From Marsupella aquatica (Eukaryota; Marchantiophyta), in NCBI GenBank assembly GCA_973895155.1, contig OZ316894.1, positions 6,014,001 to 6,078,000 of the forward strand: DNA of 64,000 nt, in the 5' to 3' direction. Positions 21,650 to 32,779 of the stretch are shown here, one piece after another (the first letter of the stretch is position 1; every line of letters starts with the position of its first letter). The notes beneath the pieces were generated by a model. It ran no database searches, was not told the DNA's origin, and saw only the letters and a program-made list of their open reading frames with translations. Made by a program: the position numbers and the translations under genes.

Positions 21650-23200
21650 CTTACTTGGCCTCTAGAAATCGACAAAACTTCCCGCTCCCACAACTTCGTG
21701 TGGAGCTTTGGATTTGTTACATCAAAGCTCCTTGAGATCCACCTCTCCCCAACCTTGATGGTTCACCTAAAGTTTGCTGCAGAATTTTGGGCAATGGTAG
21801 CCATCCCAGATTAAAATTTGTTTATCAAACTCAACTGCACAAACTGCAAATGAATACCTTGCGGCCTTAACCCTTGACGCAATACAAGTGACCAAGGAAG
21901 TTCATTCCTGATTGGTGCGTACCTCAGTCTCCTTTGTCCACTGATCCTCTGGTAGTGACCCGGGTCCTCAAAGCTGAATCTTCCTCAAAGCTGAATCTTC
22001 CAACCTCCACTCTGCTCAACTAAGCCCGATGGATGATCACTGCAGCTGCTTACAAATGTCTGCGACCAAACCAGGAAAAGCGTTACTTACAGACCAACAC
22101 CCTAGCCAGTGAAGGAGCTGCAAATGGAGTCCAAAAAGTGGTGGAAGATTAAGTATGAGAGCAGACCTAAGGCAATAGCAGAAGGCAAGTCAGAGCAGAA
22201 TAAAATAAGACATAGGAAGCCGGGGAGGAATCAGAAGAGCGATGGCAAGCGCTTCAACCTAAGAACAGAAATTAAGAGCTTAAGAAGTCCTAGAGACGGT
22301 TGCTAAAGGAACTCAAGAGCAATTGCAACATCCGAGGCAATGCCATTTGGCGATATATAGTGAATGCACTTTCGTCAACCAAGAAATGCAGTTCACTTGA
22401 GGGACTGTCACTACATTCAGGACTACATCGCGTGGGTTTTGTTCAGTCTAATGGAGGGAGAGGGTTACCTTGTTGCACCAAACCGGAAGGTGATCGCTCC
22501 TTAGCCTTCCAGGGGGTATCCTTCGATGATATCTGAAAAGGCCCACAGGCATCAGCTAAAAGCACGTAAACTCTACATCCATCCTTCCATTGAAAAACTC
22601 TCTCAACATTGAAAACCAGATGGCTTACCGTGCTCAATTGATGTGTCCACTCCCAGAAGAGTCAACACGCAACACTGAAGCTTTCACTATCTCCTTCGAT
22701 CACTGGGTCATTTCTCAAAAATGATCTGCAAGCAAAACATCTCCACAATGAAGCACTGAGCAAGCTGGCAGCATTTGCAAATCCAATGAAATGTCACTCG
22801 TGTCGATCGCATCAAGATCTTAAGGATAGTCACAATGACTTAGAACAATCCATTGAAATCCAGCCAAATGCATTGGCAGTCAAAGGCACGTAAATCCTAC
22901 AAATCACAATGCAGTGGCGTGCAAATCCGCAAGTTGGCACAGTTACAGCCAAATCCAGGAAACATTGAGGCAACACATAGAACATTGAAGACATAACCGG
23001 GGAGATAACAATGCATGCCAAAAATGTGGAAGGTTCACAGAGCATTTGAGTGGGTGAGATTGAGACGACCTTGACAATCGCAATGTCGGGGAAGACCTTC
23101 CAAACTAAGGACCTTCAAAGCCAACACTTAGCGATGCTGGGCAAGAGCAAGAACAGGCAAACGAGGGCCAACAATGTCGGATGCGGATCGACAATGGTGG
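21650..23200. other. No gene recognised
   Basis: Only short open frames without motifs. GC content rises towards the minisatellite at 23.2 kb. Confidence 0.35.
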
Positions 23201-23204
23201 ACAA

Positions 23205-23385
23205 GGCCAAAGCAGCAATGGCGGACGAGGAGCAGCAATGGCGGACAAGGAGCAGCGATGGCAGAGGATCGATGATGGTGGATGAGCAGCGATGGCAGAG
23301 GATCGATGATGGTGGATGAGCAGCGATGGCGGTCGAGCAACGATGGCGGCCGAGCAGCGATGGCGGACGAGCCAGGAGCAAGCAG
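23205..23385. repeat. GC-rich minisatellite, 17-34 bp units
   Basis: Repeated GAGCAGCGATGGCGGACGA-like units, with a 34-bp form (GCAGCGATGGCAGAGGATCG...) present twice in tandem at about 23252-23319. The long open frames on both strands here are by-products of the repeat. Confidence 0.85.
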
Positions 23386-23499
23386 AAGGCATCAGGGAGC
23401 AGGAGCGCGAGCGGGAGTGCGAGGCGAGGTGAGACCGAGCGCAAAGGAAGAATGAGGAGCAGGGGTACGAGGGGGGGCTGACCTCGGGCGGTGACGGTC

Positions 23500-23530
23500 T
23501 CACGACTAAACCCTAAACCTTAGGGTTCAT
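23500..23530. promoter_or_regulatory. Telo-box-like motif
   Basis: AAACCCTAAACC runs directly into CCTTAGGGTT. The plant telo-box (AAACCCTAA) is common in promoters and leaders of translation-related genes. No clear gene follows on either strand, so function is unproven. A short interstitial telomere scar is the alternative. Confidence 0.4.
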
Positions 23531-23774
23531 AACGTAGGCGAGGCCATGGATCGCCGATTCAATGGCTTCGATTCGCTCTCCCTCTAATCCAACGGTTTTA
23601 GTCATCCCCGATGTGTTTTCTTAAATTCCCCGCCAAAACCCCCACCACTCCACACACCTGGTCCATCCCCATTGCCCCGGGATCGCCCCCAATCCTCCCT
23701 TCAAAACTTTTCTAGCTTAGCATAGCCAGTATTAACATTTTAATTTATGAAGGAGATATGGATACTGTAAGGAT

Positions 23775-23832
23775 AATACACGTGTACCAATTATAATTTG
23801 ACACGTGTACCAATAATATGATGCCGCGTGTC
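23775..23832. promoter_or_regulatory. Repeated CACGTG G-box pair
   Basis: Two direct copies of ACACGTGTACCAAT, about 23 bp apart (near 23778 and 23801), each with a CACGTG core, plus a CGCGTG variant just after. CACGTG is the plant bZIP/bHLH binding core. No downstream gene is certain. Confidence 0.4.
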
Positions 23833-24069
23833 GCTACCTATTGATTTACCCTTCCGCAAAAGTAAGCAGGATGACATTTCAAGGGGTCTTACGAAATTAC
23901 AAAGTGGTTTCGGTATATATGCGGTGGTTGCGGAATTGTAAGCAATTTATAAAAATTACCGCCGAAGGGATAAAAATGACCCTTGAACGGTTCTCACGTC
24001 CTCCCCGTATTAGAAAGGAGTGGGGGCCCAGGGCAAGGCACATTTACTCTCCACTTGGCAAACTGAGGT

Positions 24070-26660
24070 CATAACCTCATACACAATTTATCCTCAGATC
24101 ATTCCACATACAGCCAATATTGTGATGCCCACCCCAACCTCCTTTTTGTGAAAGTCCATGAGTGAATCTTGTTCTTGCACAAATGTTGTAAGATCACATC
24201 TTTGGCTTTGAACTAGCCTGTTGGTCTTGTGCCCTCACAGCCTTTCTATTGCCAAGTATTGAGATTATTATCATTTTAAAACTTTTCCCTCTACTTTACA
24301 GCACAACTTTTAAGTTTCCACTTGTGAATAATGCAACCTATGAACCATTGCACTCTTTATACATGATTCACTGGTTGACATCCTTCTTGTTTCTGGGAAA
24401 TATTCCAACAACAAACTTCTATCTTCAATATCTCCCTTGACATCCACCCGAATCGGGTGCCCGATTGGGTGTTATTGGCTTGCTGAAACCGTTTGGAATC
24501 ATCATTTCCAATGAGTCTAACATGGCTAGTTTTCTTGAGAAATTGAACAAACTATGGATTTCTAAGGACTACTTTGTCAAGCACTTTGTGCTTGCAAATG
24601 TCTTTTAGTAGCTAACTTCTACATTCAATACCTCTCCCAATACCCAATATATCAAATAGACTCTTCTTGGTTCATTAGAAAAGGCTTGGAAATATTTCTG
24701 CCAATGAGCCTAATATCATGAGGAATTGATAGACCTATGGTTTCCAAAGAGTAATTATCTATTTCTTGTCACAAACTCATCAGTGTGACATCTACTATAT
24801 GAGCAAAAAAGAGGGTTTTGCTAGAGTCTATCCAAATTGAAAAAGTCTATACAAGCTTTTGGCAAACACAAAGGCTCATCTGGTTTCAACTTCTACACCT
24901 GAATGGATAAACCAAGTATAGGCATGGGATGCTAGGTATACAAAGACTAGTATGTGATTTTACTCTAACTTTTCATTGCTCTGGTTTGGTACAAAACTAG
25001 GGATCATTTACATGGCTTGTATAAAACTACTCTGTTTAACCTAATTAGTGTTACCATGGTATATGTGAATCTAATGATTTAGTTATGCTCTATTTATTCA
25101 ATGTAATTTCTGTCTATGATACTTTCAAACATTGAATCCTGTTTTCCATAACCATTTCAACTCATAAATTCCAAAACCAAATAATGTGACTATACTTGTA
25201 CCCAAAATATCATTGTTTAATGCAGCATTTTTAGTGTCAATAGTCCGATCACAAATTAAGTGAGTTGATTTTCATAATTAATAGTACTTGAAAAATTAAT
25301 TAAATCATTCACATTTTTGTTAATACGACTTGTTGTTAGTAAGGTTATTTCAAGTGGATTCAAATTTTAGCAAGCTACTCAAATTGTAACAAATAAGAGT
25401 ATCCAAGGTACACTCAATAAAGTGAGCAATGTAGTAAGGGTGGCTTTATAAGATGTGGGGGCACCTGTGAACTTTTCAGCACAAAGCATCCTGGAGGCTA
25501 ACTTTTTGTTCTCAACATAGTTTTCATACCCAAGATCTTTTGAAATTCAATCTTACTAATAAATAGCTAAAGATGTCAAAGACCCCAATAAATAGAAAAG
25601 ATGGCAAAGTGAGAAAACATGTCAAGGCAAAGCAAAAATGTATAAGCTTTGCAATGTAATTGTTGAGGCATGTTATGTGTGATCTTGACCATACAATTTG
25701 TGTGGTTGTGTTCATTAACCTGCGTGTCACACATAGAAATTGAAGTTGTGAGACAGCGGCCATTACATCATAGAGTCCAAACACAACCGAGTGATAGAAA
25801 AATGATTTTTTAAGTTTTAAATTTTTAAAGAAATTAAAATTCCCATATTTTATTTATTTTAAATAACTAGAATGTAAATAAAATTACTAATTTTCTAATT
25901 AATTTTTTTAATCTAGGGTATTTGAGGGCAGACTTTATTTTAGATGGGGTGTATGCATAGATCTAACGAAGTTAAAAAAACATTATTCTGATGAAGGGCT
26001 CATGATTGGTTTGCACTTTTTCTTCTTGCTTGGAAAATAGTGCAACCAAATATAGTTCACTTTTTGTTTTATTCCCTTTCACTTTATCAGGTTTTCATTT
26101 ATTACACCCAAAAAGAGCACGCCAAATTTGAATGACTACCACTTGATTTTTTGGCACAACTCTATATTATAGTTTTTGATGCAAGCCAAATGTTATCAGG
26201 TTTTTAGTACCTTCCTCACATAGATACTTTTGTATATTAACCATTAGATCTTGTATGTCTCATGAAATGATTATTGTATTCATTCAATGTCTTAGATTAT
26301 TGTATTCATTCAATGTCTTAGCTCAAAATATAGTTCCAATTAAAAGAAACCACTAAGCTCAGAACTAAATAAGTTTTGAATAACCCATTTGGATACCGAT
26401 TTGGACGGTCTCTTTACTCAACCTTACTACATTGTTCACCATAATTAGTGTTTCTAGCACTAATTCTCAAAAGGGAAAATAGTGAAGAAAAGCTATTTTG
26501 AAAATTCAAAAGAATTAGTGCTATTTTGGACTTAACTATCACCCATTTCAATTACTGTAGCACTTTAAAGAAAAGTGTGAAAATTTAGTTTAGAGAAATG
26601 GACAAGATTTAATATCATATTGAATTCAACATAAATTTCACCAAATTAGTAACACTAATC
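24070..26660. other. Long AT-rich stretch without genes
   Basis: Both strands are full of stops. I see no conserved coding motif, only simple AT-rich sequence and short local repeats such as the 20-bp duplication TTGTATTCATTCAATGTCTTA at 26274-26320. Confidence 0.5.
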
Positions 26661-26669
26661 TTACTATAA

Positions 26670-27080
26670 GAGCCTAGACTAAGGGCTGTTTTGCATGTAC
26701 ATCGGCCCTCAAGAATGTGGCCTTTTACCAAAGCGAAACTTACACAGAATAAGGGATTTAGTTTAACAACTCGATCCGCCCCTGTGTTACGTGTTGGATG
26801 TTCTGAGGGGCTCGTGTCCACCTCTGTTGTTATGTGCCGCTTAGTTTACCGGGAGCAATAGAGGGGATTGAGGCTGCCATTGTTGTATGTGTAGATAAAA
26901 GGTCGGGACTGTGAAGGGCCATAAGGTTTGTGTGCCTTGCCCTTCCAAGTCCTAGTTTAGTGCTGTCAAGACGGCCTCGTTCAGGGGGCAGTTTTGTTCA
27001 CTCAGGGGCTGCCATTGTTTGTCTGAAAGGCCATTTTTTGAAGGACAGTCTACATGCAAGACGGCCCTAAAGCCTACTCT
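26670..27080. mobile_element. MITE-like element with ~30-bp imperfect inverted ends
   Basis: The left end 26672-26700 (GCCTAGACTAAGGGCTGTTT, then TGCATGTAC) is close to the reverse complement of 27051-27078 (tacatgcaagacggccctaa). The length, about 410 bp with no ORF, fits a nonautonomous DNA transposon. Target-site duplications are not clear. Confidence 0.45.
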
Positions 27081-27361
27081 TAAGCTAGGACCTAGATCTA
27101 GAGTGAAGACTCTAGATCATAACTCCCAATACAGCCAAACCTGATCATGAGACTGAAGAAGGACAAAATGAAAATGAGGATGGAGGCAAGGATAACAAAA
27201 GTGAAATTGACTTTAAATAAAGATAAAACTTAAACAAGGGTGGACAATAAGCATGGGCAAAAATGAACTAAAAATAGCATAGAATTTTTTTATTCATATC
27301 TACTTGCGTTAGAGGAATTGAGCTGTGGCTAGTTTAATAATAATGGGCTAATACTCACACA

Positions 27362-27722
27362 GCGCTGATTATAGTGAACAGTGTAGGTTACACTAGACCA
27401 TTTACAGTTGGAGATGTCCTAAAAGTGCAAAAGTACAAAAAGTATCAAATTGTTCATTCGTAATATTAAATACGAGTGTGTCATTCCGTCTTTTGTGGTG
27501 GGCATCCAATTACCGCTGATTATAGTGAACAGTGTAGGTTGACTCAAAATAATATTGTTACACTAGACAACCCATTTACCATTGGACAGGCCCTAAACGT
27601 GCAAAAGTACAAAAAGTATCAAAATGTTCATTCGTAACATACTATATATACTATACTAATAATAATATGGAATGAACGAGTGTGTCACTCCGTCTTTTGT
27701 GGTGGGCATCCAATCCAATTGG
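27362..27722. repeat. ~150-bp direct duplication
   Basis: CGCTGATTATAGTGAACAGT at 27363 and 27514 opens two copies. Both then carry GTGCAAAAGTACAAAAAGTA, TGTTCATTCGTAA and GTCTTTTGTGGTGGGCATCC. Copy 2 has extra AT-rich inserts, so it is longer. Confidence 0.85.
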
Positions 27723-28214
27723 GCAGACATCCCATCGTCTCTGAAACACTGCGTGCCGAGCATGACTGCTCGAGAAGTACCCGAAGCTTTTCACTCGAGT
27801 GAGTGAGATGCGCCCTCAGATGCGCCCTCGTTATTGGAAAGAAAGCTCGAATGAATGTTCGCCCGTGTCCTCGCCAAACGCTCGACGCATGGAGAATCTG
27901 GATTGCTTCTGCGTACCACTGTGCTGTGTAAAGCACTTCGCCCACTGTACTGTAAGTTCTGACGAGATGCTCGAAAGCTCGAAATGTCCAGTCCCGTTGT
28001 GACGTCTGAAAGCAGACACTCTATCATGAGATCGAGAGCCCAGTCAGGTTATGATTTTGGCTGACAATGTATAATCATCGTCACACACTCACCGTACATT
28101 GCTGAATGAGTGCCTCTGCATGATCCGACAGAGTCAGACACAGAGGTAGGACTGCCGAATGAGCGAGGTCACGGGTTCAGACGTTCAGATGTACAGAACT
28201 ACTGTACAGACTTT

Positions 28215-28425
28215 GCATTGCCTGCGTGCTTGCTGCTGCCGCCTTCGATATAGTAAAACCGGTGGAAGTGCAGCATACTCTGTAATCTGGCCCTCGGTAG
28301 CCACGTTCAGACGTCCAGACCAGAGACTCTGCTTCGTCTGGGAGCAGATGCGTGCTTGCTGCCGTTGCCTTTGATACCATAAAGTAGCTGCATGCTTGCT
28401 TTCCTGTTGCCTTTGATGTCGCAAT
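28215..28425. repeat. Imperfect triplication of a GCTTGCTGCTGCC...CTTTGAT unit
   Basis: Three degraded copies at about 28225, 28350 and 28391, each with G(C/T)GTGCTTGCT, then a GCC run and TTGCCTTTGATA. A further ~49-bp duplication (GAGCTCAAA...GAGATATCTACAGT) lies at 28733-28830. Confidence 0.6.
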
Positions 28426-28839
28426 GCAGTGAGTCAGTGTGCCAGGATCTCAGTAAAATTGAATTCTCAGCTGCTCGACTGCAACACCGACTTTAAAATG
28501 GTTTCTTGCCGAACATTTTCGACAGTGATCGTTCATTGATCGATCGTCGCAGAACCACGCTTCAAATTTGAAGAATGCCAGACCGTCTGCCATGTGGGAA
28601 ATTTTAGGCCAAGGGTTACTCTATCCTCACTCGCTCGCCTTAGTCAGCTCAGCTCAGAAAAGCTTTTGGCCTGGCCTGTAGTCTCCCACGTTAGAGCACT
28701 TGAGAGATCAAGAGTCGCTTCCTCACTGGCCTGAGCTCAAATTGAGATATCTACAGTCTTCGATCCTCACTCGGGTGAGCTCAAATGAGATATCTACAGT
28801 AGTTGATCCTCACACGCCTGAGCTCTCTCAAGCTTTTAG

Positions 28840-29551
28840 TCGCCACGGGACTAGTGTCCCAAGGTTGAGAACTGGAGAGAGCAGCTCGGAGTAACACTCA
28901 ACAGTAGAGAGGTAGAAGAGAGCAGAGACACTGCCACAGTCAGCTGCGGGACCTGAACTGAGTGGTGAAGTCTTCTGCACTAGACGGAAGCTATCGTAGT
29001 CGTGACCCGCCACAAGTACGCCCAGGTAACTGAAATTTTCTGCACGATCATGGCCACCGTGAATGCACATTTCTCTACATTTTTTGTTCGTTCACTGAAT
29101 AAGTAAGCTTAGAAGCATTGTATTACAGTACTTGCGAGTGCATTGGTGCGTTGCTAAGTACGTACTACATTCTCAGCTGGAAGATCTCGTTGATCCCCGA
29201 AAGAATCTGTCGAGAAGCTGCAGACGACATCTCTCAGCTGTGATGGCCTTAGCTCGCTCTACTTCTTTGCAGTCTTCTCACAGCTTTGAATTACCTTCAA
29301 AGCTGGCTCCGTTATTTGGTCCCGTGGTCATGAAGGAAATTTTATTTTTTTTGCATTCAAGAGAACATATTGTTCTCTGCTAGTTCACTATTTGCTCGGT
29401 CTGTTCAGTGTAGTGTCTGTTTGCTCAACTCACGTGGAAGTGTACATTGGGATCGCTTTATTTGCAGGATAGTCAGTTCGGCGTTACGCATAGTTTGAGG
29501 CTTGCTTGTTGTGGCCCGAACGTGGTATATCTTGCTGCACCTTATCGAGCG
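28840..29551. other. Upstream region of the dirigent gene
   Basis: No coding motif. It presumably holds the promoter and leader of the dirigent gene; I could not place a convincing TATA box. Confidence 0.4.
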
Positions 29552-30154
29552 ATGGCTTCGTCATTGCACACGAAGCAGCAGATGGCTTCGATGTACTGCT
29601 TGTGCATGGCAATTGCAACGACATGGTGGGTACCGGCAGCCTGGGCCCAGACGTTCTTCATAAACACGGGCTCGTATCAGCCGGCTGCTCAGCAGAGCTG
29701 CGTCCTGAACTTCTACATGCACGATAACTTGGACACCTATCCCTCGAGCGCCGTGACAGTAGTGCAATCCCCGGGAAGCGTCAATGGGGCGTCCAACCAC
29801 GAGCTATTCGGAGCCATCGCCGTCTTCGACGACGCCATGACTTTGACATCCGACCCCTCGTCGCAGGAGCTGGGCCGTGGGCGGGGCTTCTACGTCTTCA
29901 ACTCCATGGATCAAGTCAGCACGAGCTTGGAGTTCGTGTGGACGGCGGTGTTCAGCGAGAACAGCGGGTACAGCGGCAGCACTCTCAGCTTCAAAGGCTA
30001 CGACAAGATTAGCGACACGAACCGAGAAATCGTCATCACGGGTGGGACTGGAGTGTTTCGCATGGCTCGAGGCTGGGCAACGATCACCACTGCTGCCGCC
30101 AATGGAGGCGATGCAAATCTCCACTTCGCTGCGAATGTCTTCTATGGCGTCTGA
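29552..30154 (+). CDS. Dirigent-like protein
   Basis: A secreted protein of the dirigent family, which steers the coupling of phenoxy radicals in lignan/lignin-type chemistry in the apoplast. It is an intronless 200-aa ORF. ATG 29552 is chosen because the open frame upstream has no ATG and the size then fits the family. Residues 1-36 form a signal peptide with a hydrophobic core (YCLCMAIATTWWVPAAWA), cleaved near AWA-QT. The dirigent barrel follows with family signatures: LNFYMHDNL, ELFGAIAVFDDAMT, GRGRGFYVF, VWTAVFSE...YSGSTLSF, REIVITGGTGVFRMARG and a final NVFYGV. No lesion is seen. Early land plants have many intronless dirigent genes. The product chemistry cannot be told from sequence. 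Confidence 0.93.
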   Translation: MASSLHTKQQMASMYCLCMAIATTWWVPAAWAQTFFINTGSYQPAAQQSCVLNFYMHDNLDTYPSSAVTVVQSPGSVNGASNHELFGAIAVFDDAMTLTSDPSSQELGRGRGFYVFNSMDQVSTSLEFVWTAVFSENSGYSGSTLSFKGYDKISDTNREIVITGGTGVFRMARGWATITTAAANGGDANLHFAANVFYGV

Positions 30155-30503
30155 TCTATCTACAACTCGTCTCACCATCGTCGACCTCCCTCGCTCTATC
30201 ATCTGCTCCAACCAGCACGACTCCAAATCTGTTTTCCCTTTACTTTCAACGAGACGCAAGCAGACATGACTGTTCGCATTGATCACTTTTACTATCCATC
30301 CCTCTGATCATGACATTCGTGGAGGATGGAGAACATACGACGCCGGTACTTACAATCCAGTTCGGTGGTAGACCGAGTGTAAAATAACACATTATTGTAG
30401 TTTCGGTCGGGGAAATAACGTGGTTTTCATCACCTCGTTGCAGGTCACGCAGTATTTGGCAAGCGTATTCACAACTGTCTTGGGCTCTTAGCTTCGGTAT
30501 ACA

Positions 30504-30924
30504 TTACCTTCATCATTGTCGAGTATCACGTTGAGTTTCGACCTATTGCTGTATTCTATGCGAGAAACATTGTCACTCAATGTCACCTTTCGAGATCTTA
30601 GTACGTGACTAGAAGTAGAAGCCACGCTATAATTAAATGGTTGCAGATACCACTGTGACAGTTGGTGAGGATTGTGGGGGGCCGACTCCTGCTTCAAAGC
30701 ATGTAGTAGTTTACCTTCATCATCGTGGAACGCCATGTTGAATTTCGAGCTGTTGCAGTAGTCTATGTGAGAAGCATTGTCACTCAATATCACCATTCGA
30801 GATGCGAGTGTGTGTCATGTGTGACTAGAAGTAGAAGCTAGGCTAGAATTAAATAATTGCAGATACCACTGTGACGAGTGGGTGAGGATTATGGGGCCGA
30901 ATCCTACATCAAAGCATGCACTAT
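30504..30924. repeat. ~208-bp tandem duplication
   Basis: TACCTTCATCAT at 30504 and 30712 starts two adjacent copies. Both contain GAGAAaCATTGTCACTCAAT, GTGACTAGAAGTAGAAGC, TTGCAGATACCACTGTGAC and end in TCAAAGCATG. They are about 80-85% alike by eye, so the duplication is older than the 39-bp array. Confidence 0.9.
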
Positions 30925-31334
30925 ATCATCGTAAGATACTGTAGTACAGAACGAGGGTCTGCTATAATCCAGTCCATTAGAGAAGAGCTCCAGACTTGTT
31001 TCAACCTGATGACTTATCCTATCCAGTCGACTATCCAGTCGACTTATGCTACTTTTTTATGTCCGCTCAACCCTTTTTTTAGTGACACTCAAATTTCACG
31101 GAAATGGTTCAGCGAGAGTGTCCGTGAAATGAGAGTGAAATTTGAAATCGATTAGACACTTTCAGTTTGTTCATAAATACGCCTGTTATCCCCTTTTTTG
31201 ACTGCTCCCTTATAAAATAATGTTCAAATTTCTCAGTATGAACCAATTTGTTAGGCTCTTGGTCATGAGGCCCACCACCCCACTCTCGTATAAGATACTA
31301 GTCCACAATCACACAATGGCCAGAGATTTTACCA

Positions 31335-32240
31335 TAAAGGTGCCATGAATGCGCCAAGTCTTAGTGGTAGAGCAGGTGAGTGCAGCCGGAATGTGCCATG
31401 AATGCACTAAGGAGTACTGGGCCATGAATGCACCAAGTGTTGGTAGTACAGCAGCTGAGTGCAAGGCTATGGTTGCACCTAGTCTTAGTGGTGGAGCAGC
31501 TTGAGTGCATCAGGAGGGCAGGTCTAGGCTTGTATCATGCTCATGGCACTTCTCTTTCAACACTTACCCAACCCAAAAGTGAATGCACCAAGTGTTGGTA
31601 GTAGAGCAGCTGAGTGCAAGGCTATGGTTGCACCTAGTCTTAGTGGTGGAGCAGCTCATGACACATCTCTTTCAACACTTACCCAACCCAAAAGTGATGA
31701 ATGCACTTCTCGTTCAACACCTATCCAACCTTAAAGTGGGGGTTTTCTTGACCCCTAGCATTGTTCAAAAAATTGGAGACAGAGTAGTACACCTGCCCCT
31801 GCCAAGGCATTAATGGCCTCCAAATTACCTTTCCTGCTGAATAACTAAAGGTACCAATGTCGACATGTCATGAAAGCACCGAAGTTTGACCTCTATATGC
31901 CATGAATGCACCAAGTCTTAACGACTATATGTCAGCTGAGTACTCGAGATTGCCTTTTGTGCTGACAAATAAAAGAGACAAATAAAAGACGCCAACGTAC
32001 CTCGACATATCATGAATGCACCAAATGTTTGACCTCTAGATGCCATGTATGCACCAAGTCCTGACCAATGTATATCAAATTGACAAAGTACAAAAAGGTG
32101 CCAATCTCCAGATGCTTGAATTCAACCAAGTCCTAACCACTACTTATCAAACTGCAAATAAACAAAATGCCCCAAACCTGGAGAAAAGAGACCCAATAAA
32201 ATGGACTAAACATGGGGAAAATGCACCCAAGTCTTAACTG
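31335..32240. repeat. Degenerate minisatellite, core GCCATGAATGCACCAAGTCT
   Basis: The core recurs irregularly at about 31340, 31390, 31420, 31580, 31900, 32010 and 32040, often followed by TAGTGGTaGAGCAGCtGAGTGC. Spacing is 30-75 bp and higher-order duplication is visible (31425-31505 versus 31578-31655). Short open frames inside are by-products. Confidence 0.75.
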
Positions 32241-32469
32241 CTATAGATCAAACTGCAGATTTTGTAAGTACATCTTGGTAGTCAATGTCTAAGTGGATTT
32301 CTATCTACGAGGGATACGTACATGTATCAACTACTGCAATGTGTAGATAAGCAACTTTGTTAAATAAGTGTGATGGCCTATTATTGAGTAATTTCATGCA
32401 CTTATTCAATTGAATGGTGAGGAGTCTAATAAGTGTGACCTCAACACATGTAAAGGAAGTGCATATGTA

Positions 32470-32775
32470 AATATGTGCATTTCTTGGGTAGTGGATACCA
32501 TGCCCATAACAAGACATGTGAATGCACAAGTCATTTCCCATGCATTTGTGGGTTAGTGGATTTCATGCATACCATGCACATGACAAGACATGTGAGTGAT
32601 TTCCCATGCATTTGTTGGGTAGTGGATTTCATGCATACCCTGCACATAACAAAGACATGAGAGTGTATAGGTCATTTCCCACGCATGCATTTATTGGGTA
32701 GTGGATTTCTTGCATACCATACACATAACAATACAGTCACGTGAGTGCATAAGCCATTGCCATGCTTTTATTTGG
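32470..32775. repeat. ~75-bp minisatellite, four copies
   Basis: Repeated unit TTGGGTAGTGGATTTCATGC, then ATACCATGCACATAACAAGACATGTGAGTGCATAAGTCATTTCCCATGCAT-like sequence; copies start near 32482, 32550, 32619 and 32695. It abuts the previous repeat field but has a different unit. Confidence 0.85.
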
Positions 32776-32779
32776 GTAC

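Noticed and set aside
23105-23503. Overlapping Pro/Ser/His/Cys-rich ORFs of 89-132 codons
   Set aside because: By-products of the GC-rich minisatellite; all frames are open because of the repeat.
29447-29551. 35-codon N-terminal extension of the dirigent ORF
   Set aside because: No ATG in it; the extension would mask the signal peptide that starts at ATG 29552.
29804-30286. 160-codon minus-strand ORF and 130-codon plus-strand ORF over the dirigent gene
   Set aside because: Shadows of the GC-rich dirigent coding sequence, which has clear family motifs.
31083-31150. Imperfect inverted repeat with TTTCACGGA/TCCGTGAAA
   Set aside because: Short arms with mismatches, no element boundaries; reported only as background.
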